Source: an uncultured Eubacteriales bacterium
Lineage (GTDB): Bacteria; Bacillota; Clostridia; Oscillospirales; CAG-272
Assembly: GCA_900542425.1 (NCBI GenBank)
Contig: UQNQ01000001.1
Span: 1-64,000 of the forward strand
Length of the DNA stretch: 64,000 nucleotides
Direction: 5' to 3'
How positions within the stretch are numbered: position 1 is the stretch's first letter; each line of letters opens with the position of its first letter. Positions 44,855 through 53,928 of this stretch are shown here, piece by piece. The notes under the pieces were generated by a model. It had not been told where the DNA came from. It searched no databases and saw nothing but the letters and a program-made list of their open reading frames with translations. A program made the position numbers and the translations under genes.

Positions 44855-46801
44855 TTATTCAAGTTCAAAGGCTCCTGTATAAAGCTGATAATATTTTCCG
44901 TGTTCCGCAATCAGTTTATCGTGAGGACCGCGTTCAATAATACGTCCGTGTTCAAGAACCATGATAACATCGGAATTTCGAACGGTAGAAAGTCTGTGTG
45001 CAATGACAAACACGGTTCGTCCTTTCATCAGGGAATCCATTCCGCGTTGGACAAGTGCTTCCGTACGCGTGTCAATCGATGAGGTTGCCTCATCAAGAAT
45101 CATAACGGGTGGATTTGCTACTGCCGCGCGTGCGATGGAAAGTAGCTGACGCTGTCCTTGTGAAAGGTTTGCGCCGTTTCCTTTCAGCATTGTGTTATAG
45201 CCGTCGGGAAGCCGCGTGATAAAATCATGTGCGTTTGCAAGCTTTGCCGCTGCATAAACTTCTTCATCTGTTGCATCCAGCTTGCCATAACGGATATTGT
45301 CCATTACCGTGCCTGTAAACAGGTTGGTATCCTGTAAGACCATTCCGAGTGAACGGCGAAGATCCGATTTCTTGATTTTATTGATGTTGATGCCATCATA
45401 ACGAATTTTACCATCCGCAATGTCGTAAAAACGGTTGATTAAATTGGTAATCGTTGTTTTTCCGGCGCCTGTCGCTCCTACGAATGCAACTTTCTGTCCC
45501 GGTTCAGCATACAGCGTGATGTCATGCAGAACGGTTTTTTCCGGAACATAGCCGAAATCCACGTCAAACATGCGTACATCTCCTTCCAGAGGAGTATACG
45601 TGATGGACCCATCTGCTGAATGAGGATGTTTCCATGCCCATTTCCCGGTACGCTCGGCACATTCCGTGATATTGCCGTTATCGTCGTATTTGACATTAAC
45701 GAGTGTGACATATCCGTTGTCGGCCTCCGGTTCTTCGTCAAGCAGAGTAAAGATTCTCGAAGCGCCCGCCATTGCCATGGCAATGGAGTTGACGTGCTGG
45801 GATGCTTGGTTGACGTTCATGGAGAACTGGCGTGTCATATTGATGAACGGAACAACGATTGCGACACCGAACGCGGCACCGGAAAGGGAAATATTCTGCA
45901 CATTGCCGCTTACAATCAGCGCACCGCCGATGAAAACGACAAGAACATAGAGAATATTGCCGATATTGCCGAGGATCGGCATTAAAATATTGGCAAACCG
46001 ATGCGCTTCTCTGGTATCACGGAAAAGCTGTTCGTTGATCTTGTCAAAATCTTTTTTGCATGCTTCTTCATGACAGAAGACCTTAACGACTTTTTGACCG
46101 TTCATCATTTCTTCCACATAGCCCTCGGCACGCCCAAGTGATTTTTGCTGTTTCACGAAAAAGCGCGCACTTTTTCCACCGATGGTTTTGGTAACAAGAA
46201 TCATGACGGCAGCACCCGCCAGAACAATCAGCATCAGCCAAATGCTGAAATACATCATGATGCAGAGCAAAACAAGTACGACCATTCCCGATGAAATCAA
46301 GCTTGGAATGCTTTCTGAAATCAACTGGCGAAGTGTCTCGGTATCGTTGGTGTAATAGCTCATGATATCGCCGTGCGGATGCGTATCAAAATACTTGATG
46401 GGAAGCTTCTGCATGTTGGAAAACATGGTGTCTCGAATATTCTTAAGTGTTCCCTGTGTCACATATGTCATCAGTCTGGTGTAGGTGAAATTGCAGATAA
46501 GACCTGTCAGATAGATGCAGGCAAGAAGAATAATCGCTTTTGTCACTTTCGGCAAAAGCACTGCCATGGCGGCGTCCTTACCGTCTGTCGCGTAAATTTC
46601 CAATCCTTCTTCAATATACGTGATAAACCGGTTCATAAACAAAGAGCTGACTGAATTTACCGCTGCGCTGACCATAATGCAGAAAAGGACAATAACGAGA
46701 TAAGTTTTATAGTACTTGGTGATAAATTTAAAAATCCGCAGAAGTGTGCCTTTTTTTGCACCTGAGTTTTCTTTCATTTTTGCTGCGTTTTCATGCTTCA
46801 T
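44855..46801 (-). CDS. ABC multidrug exporter half-transporter B
   Basis: 648 residues: an N-terminal exporter membrane domain with six helices (residues ~35-350) fused to a nucleotide-binding domain. Walker A GATGAGKTT (~445), signature LSQGQRQLL (~548), Walker B with canonical Glu in VMILDEATSSID (~570). An extra loop (~370-400, with HPHSADGSITYT) lies before the ATPase domain, as in BmrD/LmrD-type partners. Start at 46801 after GGGAGGTGACG; the longer frame runs inside the upstream gene. It overlaps that gene by 11 bases; together they form a heterodimeric exporter regulated by the adjacent MarR gene. Confidence 0.9.
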   Translation of the reverse strand: MKHENAAKMKENSGAKKGTLLRIFKFITKYYKTYLVIVLFCIMVSAAVNSVSSLFMNRFITYIEEGLEIYATDGKDAAMAVLLPKVTKAIILLACIYLTGLICNFTYTRLMTYVTQGTLKNIRDTMFSNMQKLPIKYFDTHPHGDIMSYYTNDTETLRQLISESIPSLISSGMVVLVLLCIMMYFSIWLMLIVLAGAAVMILVTKTIGGKSARFFVKQQKSLGRAEGYVEEMMNGQKVVKVFCHEEACKKDFDKINEQLFRDTREAHRFANILMPILGNIGNILYVLVVFIGGALIVSGNVQNISLSGAAFGVAIVVPFINMTRQFSMNVNQASQHVNSIAMAMAGASRIFTLLDEEPEADNGYVTLVNVKYDDNGNITECAERTGKWAWKHPHSADGSITYTPLEGDVRMFDVDFGYVPEKTVLHDITLYAEPGQKVAFVGATGAGKTTITNLINRFYDIADGKIRYDGININKIKKSDLRRSLGMVLQDTNLFTGTVMDNIRYGKLDATDEEVYAAAKLANAHDFITRLPDGYNTMLKGNGANLSQGQRQLLSIARAAVANPPVMILDEATSSIDTRTEALVQRGMDSLMKGRTVFVIAHRLSTVRNSDVIMVLEHGRIIERGPHDKLIAEHGKYYQLYTGAFELE

Positions 46802-48539
46802 CTGCGTCACCTCCCGCTCTGTTTTGTGATTCATAGACCTCACGGTAAATTTCATTGGAGGCGAGCAGCTCCTCATGGGTTCCGATGGCGTTGATTCGTC
46901 CGCCTTCCATGACAATGATGCGGTCTGCATCTTCGACCGACGAGATTCTTTGTGCAATGATGAGCTTTGTTGTACCTGGGATTTCCTCACGGAACGCTTT
47001 GCGGATCATAGCGTCAGTTTTGGTATCTACGGCAGAGGTGGAGTCATCAAGAATTAAAATTTTCGGCTTTTTCAAAAGCGCACGCGCGATACACAGACGC
47101 TGCTTCTGACCGCCGGAAACGTTTGTGCCGCCTCGTTCTATGTAGGTATCATAGCCGTCGGGAAGTCCTTCAATGAATTCATCTGCACAGGCAAGCTTAC
47201 AGATTCGTACAAGCTCTTCGTCGGAAGCGTTCGGATCGCCCCAGCGGAGATTTTCTTTGATTGTGCCGGAAAACAGGACATTTTTTTGAAGTACCATGGA
47301 GACATCCGTACGAAGTGCTTCAATGTCGTAATCGCGCACATCAATCCCACCGACTTTCACGGAGCCTTCCGTTACGTCATAAAGACGCGGGATCAGCTGA
47401 ACGAGAGAAGTTTTAGAACTTCCTGTACCTCCGATGATACCGATGGTTTCGCCGGAATGAATATGGAGCGTAATATCGGATAGAGCGTTCTTCTCCGCAT
47501 TTTTAGAATATTTAAAGCTGACGCCTTCAAAATCCACACTGCCGTCGGGAACCTTGAAGACGGGTGATGCCGGGTTGGTAAGCGTACTTTTTTCTTCCAA
47601 TACTTCTGTGATTCTTTCTGCAGATTCCGCTGCCATGGTAACCATAACGAAAATCATGGAAAGCATCATCATGCTGGAAAGCATTTGTACGCCGTATACA
47701 AGAAGCATTGTGTAGTTGCCGAGCTCAAGTGCTTCGCCGCCCGTGGAAACGATGAGCTGTGTACCGAACAGGCTGACAAGCAGCATGCCAGCATTGAATG
47801 CGATCTGCATAAGAGGATTGTTAAGAACAAGGATTTTCTCTGCGCTGCGGAAGCCGCGTGCCACCTCATCGGAAGCTTTTTTAAATTTTTGGATTTCATA
47901 ATCCTCGCGCACGAAAGATTTTACAACCCGAATCCCCTCGACGTTTTCTTGTACGGATTCATTTAAGTCATCATACTTACGGAATACACGCCGGAAAATC
48001 GGCATGACCTTATGGATAATGGCAAACAATCCGAAAGCGAGCAGAGGAACGATTCCGACATAAATAAACGCCATAGGCCCGCTCATGATAAACGCCATGG
48101 TCAAAGCGAAAATCAGCATCAAAGGCGCTCTCACGGCAATACGGATAATCATCATGAATGCCTGCTGAACATTGGTCACGTCTGTGGTAAGCCGTGTTAC
48201 AAGACTTGGCGTCGAAAATTTGTCAATATTGGAAAAGGAAAAATCCTGTACCTTGTAGTACAGATCACGGCGCAGGTTTTTTGCGAAACCTGCCGTTGCA
48301 GATGCGCAGAAATGACCGGAAAGCGCACCGCAGATAAGGGAAGCAAAAGCGAGTCCGATAAGGATGAAGCCGTATTTCAGGATTACATCCATGTTTTGAT
48401 CATCTTGAATAATGTTGACAAGCTTTGCCGTGATAAAGGGAATGATACATTCGATAATAACCTCGAATGTTATAAAAATCGGCGTCAGGACTGTTTCCTT
48501 TGTATAGCCCTTAACGCATTTTGCAAGTCGTTTCAGCAT
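46791..48539 (-). CDS. ABC multidrug exporter half-transporter A (degenerate ATP site)
   Basis: 582 residues: six-helix exporter domain (~15-310), then the ATPase domain with Walker A GGTGSSKTS (~372), signature VSGGQKQRL (~477) and Walker B ILILDDSTSAVD (~498). The catalytic Glu after Walker B is Asp here (DDS), typical of the non-catalytic subunit in LmrCD/BmrCD-like heterodimers. Substrates are likely drugs or lipophilic compounds. It follows the MarR gene by 76 bases and is coupled to the next half-transporter. Confidence 0.9.
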   Translation of the reverse strand: MLKRLAKCVKGYTKETVLTPIFITFEVIIECIIPFITAKLVNIIQDDQNMDVILKYGFILIGLAFASLICGALSGHFCASATAGFAKNLRRDLYYKVQDFSFSNIDKFSTPSLVTRLTTDVTNVQQAFMMIIRIAVRAPLMLIFALTMAFIMSGPMAFIYVGIVPLLAFGLFAIIHKVMPIFRRVFRKYDDLNESVQENVEGIRVVKSFVREDYEIQKFKKASDEVARGFRSAEKILVLNNPLMQIAFNAGMLLVSLFGTQLIVSTGGEALELGNYTMLLVYGVQMLSSMMMLSMIFVMVTMAAESAERITEVLEEKSTLTNPASPVFKVPDGSVDFEGVSFKYSKNAEKNALSDITLHIHSGETIGIIGGTGSSKTSLVQLIPRLYDVTEGSVKVGGIDVRDYDIEALRTDVSMVLQKNVLFSGTIKENLRWGDPNASDEELVRICKLACADEFIEGLPDGYDTYIERGGTNVSGGQKQRLCIARALLKKPKILILDDSTSAVDTKTDAMIRKAFREEIPGTTKLIIAQRISSVEDADRIIVMEGGRINAIGTHEELLASNEIYREVYESQNRAGGDADEA

Positions 48540-48615
48540 AGTCTGCCGTCATGTCCGCTTGATGCGGGCATTCCTTTCTCCGAAATTTACAAGATAAAAA
48601 ATAAAAGCCTGCATA

Positions 48616-49068
48616 TCATCTGTTCTCAGCGTTTGTTTCCAGATTCCGGCGCATTTGTCTGAGCAGGGAAACCATCAGATGGATTTCTTCATCGGATAGT
48701 CCTCGAACGAGCTTCGCTTCGGCTTCATCCACGGCACCTTCCATAATGGAATGAATTTTCCAACCTTTTTCTGTCAGAGTTAGCTTTTTGAGCCTTGCAT
48801 CATGGGAAACCGGTGTTCGGATGAGAAATCCTTTTTGTTCCATGCGCATAACGATATTCGACATGGTGGAGCGGCGAACGGAAAATTGTTTCTCAAGGTC
48901 GCGCTGAAATACGTCACCCCCTGCATTTTCAGCGAGATATGCAATGATAAAGCCATTGGTTCCGGTCGCGTCTGCAACGTATTTACCGCTTCCGGAATTT
49001 CCGATTTCTCTTTTCAAGAGATTGGAAACAGTTTTGATTTCAAAACCAACTCTGCAGCTATTTTCCAT
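48616..49068 (-). CDS. MarR-family transcriptional repressor
   Basis: 150 residues. Winged-helix pattern around residues 40-120: FQRDLEKQFSVRRSTMSNIV as recognition helix, MRMEQKGFLIRTPVSHDARL as wing. ATG 49068 is preferred, since AGAAAGGA precedes it and the upstream ATG at 49122 lies within the operator and near the transcription start. It is the first gene of an operon with the two ABC exporter halves, the usual arrangement in which MarR senses the exported compound and represses its own operon. Confidence 0.88.
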   Translation of the reverse strand: MENSCRVGFEIKTVSNLLKREIGNSGSGKYVADATGTNGFIIAYLAENAGGDVFQRDLEKQFSVRRSTMSNIVMRMEQKGFLIRTPVSHDARLKKLTLTEKGWKIHSIMEGAVDEAEAKLVRGLSDEEIHLMVSLLRQMRRNLETNAENR

Positions 49069-49112
49069 CTCTGAGGAGTTCCTTTCTTGCTTTTGAATCA
49101 GATGATAATAAT

Positions 49113-49156
49113 TGTTAGGCATCTAACATTATAGCGTTTTTCGGACTGAAAGTCAA
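49113..49156 (-). promoter_or_regulatory. Promoter and MarR operator
   Basis: On the minus strand TTGACT (49156-49151), 17-base spacer, TATAAT (49133-49128). The perfect palindrome TGTTAG-GCAT-CTAACA (49113-49128) adjoins the -10 and would cover the start site. Confidence 0.75.
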
Positions 49157-49283
49157 CAGAAAAAGAATCATAGCTTTTCACAAAAATATGCTGGACGTAA
49201 TAAAATATTTTTGTTGAAATGCGTCATAGATTCAAAAAAGATGAAAAAAATCGGTCTTTTTGCTGCGATTTAAAATTTTTTTA

Positions 49284-49312
49284 TTGCACGGACAAGTTTT
49301 TTGTAGTATAAT
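49284..49312 (+). promoter_or_regulatory. argS promoter
   Basis: TTGCAC (49284-49289), 17-base spacer, TATAAT (49307-49312). No T-box was seen in the 80-base leader. Confidence 0.65.
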
Positions 49313-49394
49313 AAACTGAATTGTTTTTATTCTTGGTGTTATTCCGTGATGAATAAAGGAATATTGCTAAATTTTATGAGTAGGAGCTGTTTTT

Positions 49395-51134
49395 ATGGAC
49401 AAGCTGAAAAAAAAGATTGCCGATGCCATATACGGCAGTATCGCGGATATCGGAAGCGGAGCCGTAGCGGTATCCTCCGCCGATATTGAGTCGGCGCTTG
49501 AGACCCCTCCCGATACTGCAATGGGCGATCTTGCATTCCCATGCTTCCGGCTCAGCCGGGTATTAAGGGCGGCGCCCCCCGTCATCGCATCGAAGCTGTA
49601 TGAACGGATTTCGTCTGCTCCTCCTGAGGGAATCGCGGAAGTAAGTTCAAGCGGCGGATATCTTAATTTCCGGATTGATGACGGCTATCTTGGCGGAGAA
49701 ATCCTGAAAACCATTGCGGAGAAAGGACGCGACTATGGCGCGCACCACTTTGGAAATGGGAAAACTGTTGTTCTCGACTATTCTTCTCCGAATGTGGCAA
49801 AACCATTTCATATAGGGCATCTTGGAACAACTGTTATTGGACATTCCTTAAAGCTTTTGCATGAGTATGTCGGTTATCATTGCATTGGGATTAACCATCT
49901 TGGCGATTGGGGTACACAATTTGGAAAGCTCATCGTTGCCTATCGAAAATGGGGAAATAAGGAACAAATCGAAAAAGGTGGAGTCGACGAGCTTGTCGCG
50001 CTTTATGTGCGTATCAACAACGAGATTAAAGCGGAAGAAGAAGCGGGAAAATCTGAGCTGGCCGATGCCTCCCGTGCCGAATTTGCGAAACTGGAACACG
50101 GAGACACCGATAATCTCGCGCTTTGGCAATGGTTTAAGGAAATCAGTCTTGCAGAATATGAAAAAACCTATCAGCTGCTTGGAATTACCTTTGACAGCTA
50201 TAACGGAGAGGCATTTTATACCGATAAAATGCCGGAACAGGTGGAGCTTCTCCGTCAAAAAGGTCTTTTAAAACTTGATAACGGAGCGTCGATTGTTGAT
50301 CTTTCGGCGTATAACATGCCGCCATGTCTGATTTTGAAATCAGACGGCTCAACGCTCTATCCTACGCGGGACATCGCCGCGGCGGTTTACCGCAAGCGTA
50401 CGTATCATTTTGATAAATGTATCTATGTGACCTCAGCCGGACAGTCCCTGCATTTCGCGCAGTGGTTTAAGGTTGTGGAGCTGATGGGCTACGACTGGTA
50501 TAACGAACTATATCATGTTCCTTACGGAACGGTCAGCATTGCAGGAGAAAAGCTTGCCACCCGCACGGGAAATGTGATTCTCCTGCGTGATCTCTTTGCG
50601 GCGGCGATTGAAAAGTGCCGCGGCATTATTGAGGAAAAAAATCCCTCGCTTACCGATAAGGAGGAGACGGCGAAGGCTGTCGGCGTCGGAGCTGTCATTT
50701 TCTATTATCTTTTCGGTAACCGGATGAGGGATATTAACTTTATCATGGACGACGCGCTTGATTTTAACGGCAATACGGGTCCGTATGCACAGTATACCTA
50801 CGCAAGAACAAACAGTATTCTTGAAAAAGCGGGAGGATTCATTGAACAGACCGAAGCGGCGTCGCTTGAGACAACGGAAAGAGAACTGATTAAGACGCTG
50901 TCGCTTTTCCCGGAAAAGACTGAGGCGGCTATTTCTGAAATGGAGCCTTCTGTCATCGCACGTTATATCATCGATATCTGCAACGGCTTCAATCGATTTT
51001 ATCAGGCATGCCCGATCGCATCCTGTTCTGACACGGACAGACGCGCTTTCCGGCTTACGCTTACGCGTGCGACGCATGATATCCTCGGGCGCGCACTGGA
51101 ACTGATTTGTATGAAGCATCCGGATCAAATATAA
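49395..51134 (+). CDS. argS: Arginyl-tRNA synthetase
   Basis: 579 residues of a class I synthetase. The N-terminal Add-1 domain (~1-110) is followed by the HIGH motif within NVAKPFHIGHLGTTVIG (~130), the catalytic core including NHLGDWGTQFGKL, and the C-terminal anticodon-binding helical bundle (DALDFNGNTGPYAQYTYAR near 470). As in most ArgRS a canonical KMSKS is replaced, here by a sequence like LATRTGNVILL. Shine-Dalgarno TAGGAG. Followed 38 bases later by a YebC gene. Confidence 0.96.
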   Translation: MDKLKKKIADAIYGSIADIGSGAVAVSSADIESALETPPDTAMGDLAFPCFRLSRVLRAAPPVIASKLYERISSAPPEGIAEVSSSGGYLNFRIDDGYLGGEILKTIAEKGRDYGAHHFGNGKTVVLDYSSPNVAKPFHIGHLGTTVIGHSLKLLHEYVGYHCIGINHLGDWGTQFGKLIVAYRKWGNKEQIEKGGVDELVALYVRINNEIKAEEEAGKSELADASRAEFAKLEHGDTDNLALWQWFKEISLAEYEKTYQLLGITFDSYNGEAFYTDKMPEQVELLRQKGLLKLDNGASIVDLSAYNMPPCLILKSDGSTLYPTRDIAAAVYRKRTYHFDKCIYVTSAGQSLHFAQWFKVVELMGYDWYNELYHVPYGTVSIAGEKLATRTGNVILLRDLFAAAIEKCRGIIEEKNPSLTDKEETAKAVGVGAVIFYYLFGNRMRDINFIMDDALDFNGNTGPYAQYTYARTNSILEKAGGFIEQTEAASLETTERELIKTLSLFPEKTEAAISEMEPSVIARYIIDICNGFNRFYQACPIASCSDTDRRAFRLTLTRATHDILGRALELICMKHPDQI

Positions 51135-51172
51135 TTTTTTAAAAAAATCATTCAAGCAAGGAGTGTTTTTGT

Positions 51173-51913
51173 ATGTCTGGACATAGCAAATGGAAAAATA
51201 TTATGCATAAAAAAGAGAAGACAGACGCTCAGCGCGCTAAGGTCTTCACAAAAATCGGCAAGGAGATCGCCATTGCCGTGAAAGAGGGCGGACCGGATCC
51301 GAATTCCAACGGAAAGCTGCGCGATCTGATTCAAAAGGCAAAATCCAACAATGTTCCGAATGATAATATTGAGCGGATCATCAAAAAAGCGTCGGGTTCT
51401 GACGCTGTGGCGTATGAGGAGATCACCTATGAGGGATACGGACCTTCCGGGGTGGCGGTTATTGTTGAGGCGGCAACGGATAACCGGAATCGAACGGCAG
51501 GCGATGTACGTCATTATTTTGATAAATTCGGCGGCAATCTCGGGCAGGTCGGTTGTGTCGGCTTTCTGTTTTCCACAAAAGGAGTTATTGCGATTTCCGC
51601 TTTTGACGAGTGGGGTGATCGCGTTGTCGATGGCGATAAACTGATGGAGGAAGCACTGGAAGCGGGTGCCTCCGATTTTGTCGAGGAAGACAATATCTAT
51701 GAAATCTATTGTGAACCGGACGATCTCTCCGCTGTTGCGGATGATCTTACGGCGAAAGGATATACTTTTCTTTCTTCAGAAATTGAAAAAGTGCCGTCCA
51801 CTTATGTTACTTTGACAAATGAAGATGACATCAAGCATATGAATCTTCTGCTTGAGAACCTCGAGGAAAACGAGGATATCGTAAACGTATGGCATAACTG
51901 GGACGAGGTGTAA
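51173..51913 (+). CDS. yebC: YebC/PmpR-family protein
   Basis: 246 residues, full family length. The start MSGHSKWKNIMHKKEKTDAQ is diagnostic, followed by three domains with an acidic pocket (VEEDNIYEIYCEPDD). Members act as transcription regulators or, as shown more recently, as translation factors relieving ribosome stalling on proline-rich stretches. AAGGAG site 8 bases before ATG. Cotranscribed with argS by proximity. Confidence 0.95.
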   Translation: MSGHSKWKNIMHKKEKTDAQRAKVFTKIGKEIAIAVKEGGPDPNSNGKLRDLIQKAKSNNVPNDNIERIIKKASGSDAVAYEEITYEGYGPSGVAVIVEAATDNRNRTAGDVRHYFDKFGGNLGQVGCVGFLFSTKGVIAISAFDEWGDRVVDGDKLMEEALEAGASDFVEEDNIYEIYCEPDDLSAVADDLTAKGYTFLSSEIEKVPSTYVTLTNEDDIKHMNLLLENLEENEDIVNVWHNWDEV

Positions 51914-52048
51914 TGTCGCGGCATATACTATAATATGCGTGTGGCACTGCAGTGCTTGCGCTGCGAAGCAATTTTTCTCACCCTCTCCCTCTCTGTTTCG
52001 CAAAGAGAATTCGCCGTCCCGGCGGACGGCATGAAGGAGTATAAAAAC
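51914..52048 (+). promoter_or_regulatory. Leader of the phosphomannomutase gene with palindromes
   Basis: GCATATAC-TATAATATGC (~51922-51939), the palindrome GCACTGCAGTGC (~51943) and a hairpin GCCGTCC-CGGC-GGACGGC (~52013-52030) just before the RBS AAGGAG. A TATAAT-like box lies at ~51929 without a clear -35. Confidence 0.35.
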
Positions 52049-53482
52049 ATGATAACAGATACCAAATATCCAGAAGCTTTTCGCAGCATGTTCCGCGAAT
52101 ATGATATTCGCGGCAGAGTATGTGACGAGGAGCTTTGTCCTGAAAATGTATATAGAATTGTGAAGGCATATTCTCAATATCTTCACCGCAGAAAGATTAC
52201 CCGCGCGGTTGTTGGCTACGATAACCGCACATGCTCGCCGTCTTTTGCAAAAGCGGCGGTTGACGCCCTGCTGGAGGAAGGGATCGATGTGTTTTATATC
52301 GGGCTTGCTCTTTCTCCGCTTGCCTATTTTGCTCAATATTATCTGAAATGCGAGGGCGCCGTGATGATTACGGCAAGCCACAATCCGGACGGGTGGTCCG
52401 GCTTTAAGCTTGCGAACGGATATTCCAAAACATTGGAGCCGGATGATATCAAGGAGGTTTATTCCTTGCTTGATAAACCGACGGAAAGCGCTGTGCGCGG
52501 CACATATACGGAAACGGACGTGCGTGACGCCTATATTGACGATATTGTGTCAAGAATCCATATGGGACCGAAAAAGCTGCGTGTTGTGCTCGATGCGGCA
52601 AACGGCGGCGCTGGACTTTTTGTTTACGAGGTGTTTCAGAGACTTGGCTGCATGACATTTCAGCTTAACTGTGATCCGGATACCTCTTATCCGCATTATT
52701 TCCCGAATCCTTCCGATGTCGCGGGCAGAAAGCGTCTGCATGATATGGTTCTTCATCCGTATATCCATGCGGATATCGGACTTTCCTTTGACGGAGACGG
52801 AGACAGGATCGGCGTGATTGATGAAAAGGGCGAAAATATTTGGAGTGATATGGTGCTCGCTCTCATTGCCAAGCAGCTTTTGGAAAAGAAGCAGGGCGCA
52901 ACGGTTGTATTTGATGTCAAATGTTCCAAGGCACTGATTGACGTCATCAAGCAGAACGGCGGAAATCCGGTTATGTGGAAGACGGGGCATTCCTATATCA
53001 AATCCAAAATGCATGAGCTTCATGCGGAGCTTGCAGGAGAACGCAGCGGACATATTTTTGTCGGAGGCGACGACTGGTACGGATTTGATGACGCCGTATT
53101 TGTAGCGGCAAAGCTTGTAGAGTTTCTTTCTCATAAAGAGGAAGCTCTTTCCGATATTTTAGCTTCTTTCCCGCATTATGTGGTTTCTCCTGAAATCAAG
53201 GCGCACTGCGATGACGATATAAAATATGGAATCGTTGAGGAAATCGTGGCGAAACTGAAAGCAGCATATCCCGGGCAGGTTTGTGACATCAACGGGGCGC
53301 GCGTTCAGTTTGAGCACGGCTGGGGACTCATTCGTGCGTCCTCCAATCTGCCGGAGCTTGTCTTGATTTTTGAAGCGGATACAATGGAACATTTGCTGGA
53401 GATCCGAAAAATCTTTAAAGGCTATACAAGACAGTATAAGGATATTTCGGATCAATGGGAAAATGATATCACAGAGCTTTGA
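52049..53482 (+). CDS. Phosphomannomutase/phosphoglucomutase
   Basis: 477 residues of the alpha-D-phosphohexomutase family. All active-site loops are intact: MITASHNPDGWSG with phosphoserine (~106), FDGDGDRIG metal loop (~247), GERSGH sugar loop (~331) and the C-terminal phosphate loop IRASSNLPELVLIFEA (~430). It interconverts mannose- or glucose-6-phosphate and the 1-phosphate. ATG 52049 follows AAGGAGT; the upstream GTG frame is non-coding. It may supply mannose-1-phosphate to the nucleotidyltransferase at 35519, whose fused mutase half is degenerate. Confidence 0.9.
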   Translation: MITDTKYPEAFRSMFREYDIRGRVCDEELCPENVYRIVKAYSQYLHRRKITRAVVGYDNRTCSPSFAKAAVDALLEEGIDVFYIGLALSPLAYFAQYYLKCEGAVMITASHNPDGWSGFKLANGYSKTLEPDDIKEVYSLLDKPTESAVRGTYTETDVRDAYIDDIVSRIHMGPKKLRVVLDAANGGAGLFVYEVFQRLGCMTFQLNCDPDTSYPHYFPNPSDVAGRKRLHDMVLHPYIHADIGLSFDGDGDRIGVIDEKGENIWSDMVLALIAKQLLEKKQGATVVFDVKCSKALIDVIKQNGGNPVMWKTGHSYIKSKMHELHAELAGERSGHIFVGGDDWYGFDDAVFVAAKLVEFLSHKEEALSDILASFPHYVVSPEIKAHCDDDIKYGIVEEIVAKLKAAYPGQVCDINGARVQFEHGWGLIRASSNLPELVLIFEADTMEHLLEIRKIFKGYTRQYKDISDQWENDITEL

Positions 53483-53506
53483 TTCCATAAAGATATGAAA
53501 AATGAT

Positions 53507-53540
53507 AAAAAGGAGTAAGCGATATCGCTTGCTCCTTTTT
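53507..53540 (+). terminator. Terminator after the phosphomannomutase gene
   Basis: AAAAAGGAGTAAGCG (53507-53521), loop ATAT, CGCTTGCTCCTTTTT. The following stretch to 53743 contains no recognisable gene. Confidence 0.8.
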
Positions 53541-53743
53541 TGAAATTCGGTATAGAAAAAGTGACAAATTTTTTGCTGAATTCCGGAGTGGTATTGATAT
53601 GAAAAACTGCCGTCGGAAAAGTTTTCCGCTTCGGAAGAGAAAAACAGAAAGGACTTTGCGGTAAAATTCAGAGTTCGGGATTCTTTTTTGGCATGGTAAT
53701 GAAAGAAGAGAAACGGAAATTCTGACTGCAGACAAATTTTCTC

Positions 53744-53772
53744 TTGACAGACAAAAAAATATACGTTATAAT
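53744..53772 (+). promoter_or_regulatory. fhs promoter
   Basis: TTGACA (53744-53749), 17-base spacer, TATAAT (53767-53772); perfect consensus, just before the ZTP aptamer. Confidence 0.75.
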
Positions 53773-53784
53773 AACATCATCGAT

Positions 53785-53895
53785 AGGTCTTTTGTAACCG
53801 ACGGAGAGCGGATATAACCGCAGTGGAGCAGAAGACAATATTTTGCCGACCGTCTGGGCAGTCTTATCCGAAAAGGTTAGGACTGCCTTTTATTT
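53785..53895 (+). promoter_or_regulatory. ZTP (pfl) riboswitch upstream of fhs
   Basis: P1 GTCTT (53787-53791) pairs with AAGAC (53832-53836) around GTAACCGACGG, hairpin GCGG-ATATAA-CCGC and AGTGGAGCAG; after a short linker comes CCGTCTGGGCA (53850-53860), matching the conserved CCGCCUGGGCA element. The platform is a terminator: GGCAGTC ... GACTGCC then TTTTATTT. ZTP or Z-nucleotide binding would allow expression of this one-carbon gene. Confidence 0.8.
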
Positions 53896-53928
53896 ATAGA
53901 AATTCTTATTGCGGAAAGGAATAGTATC

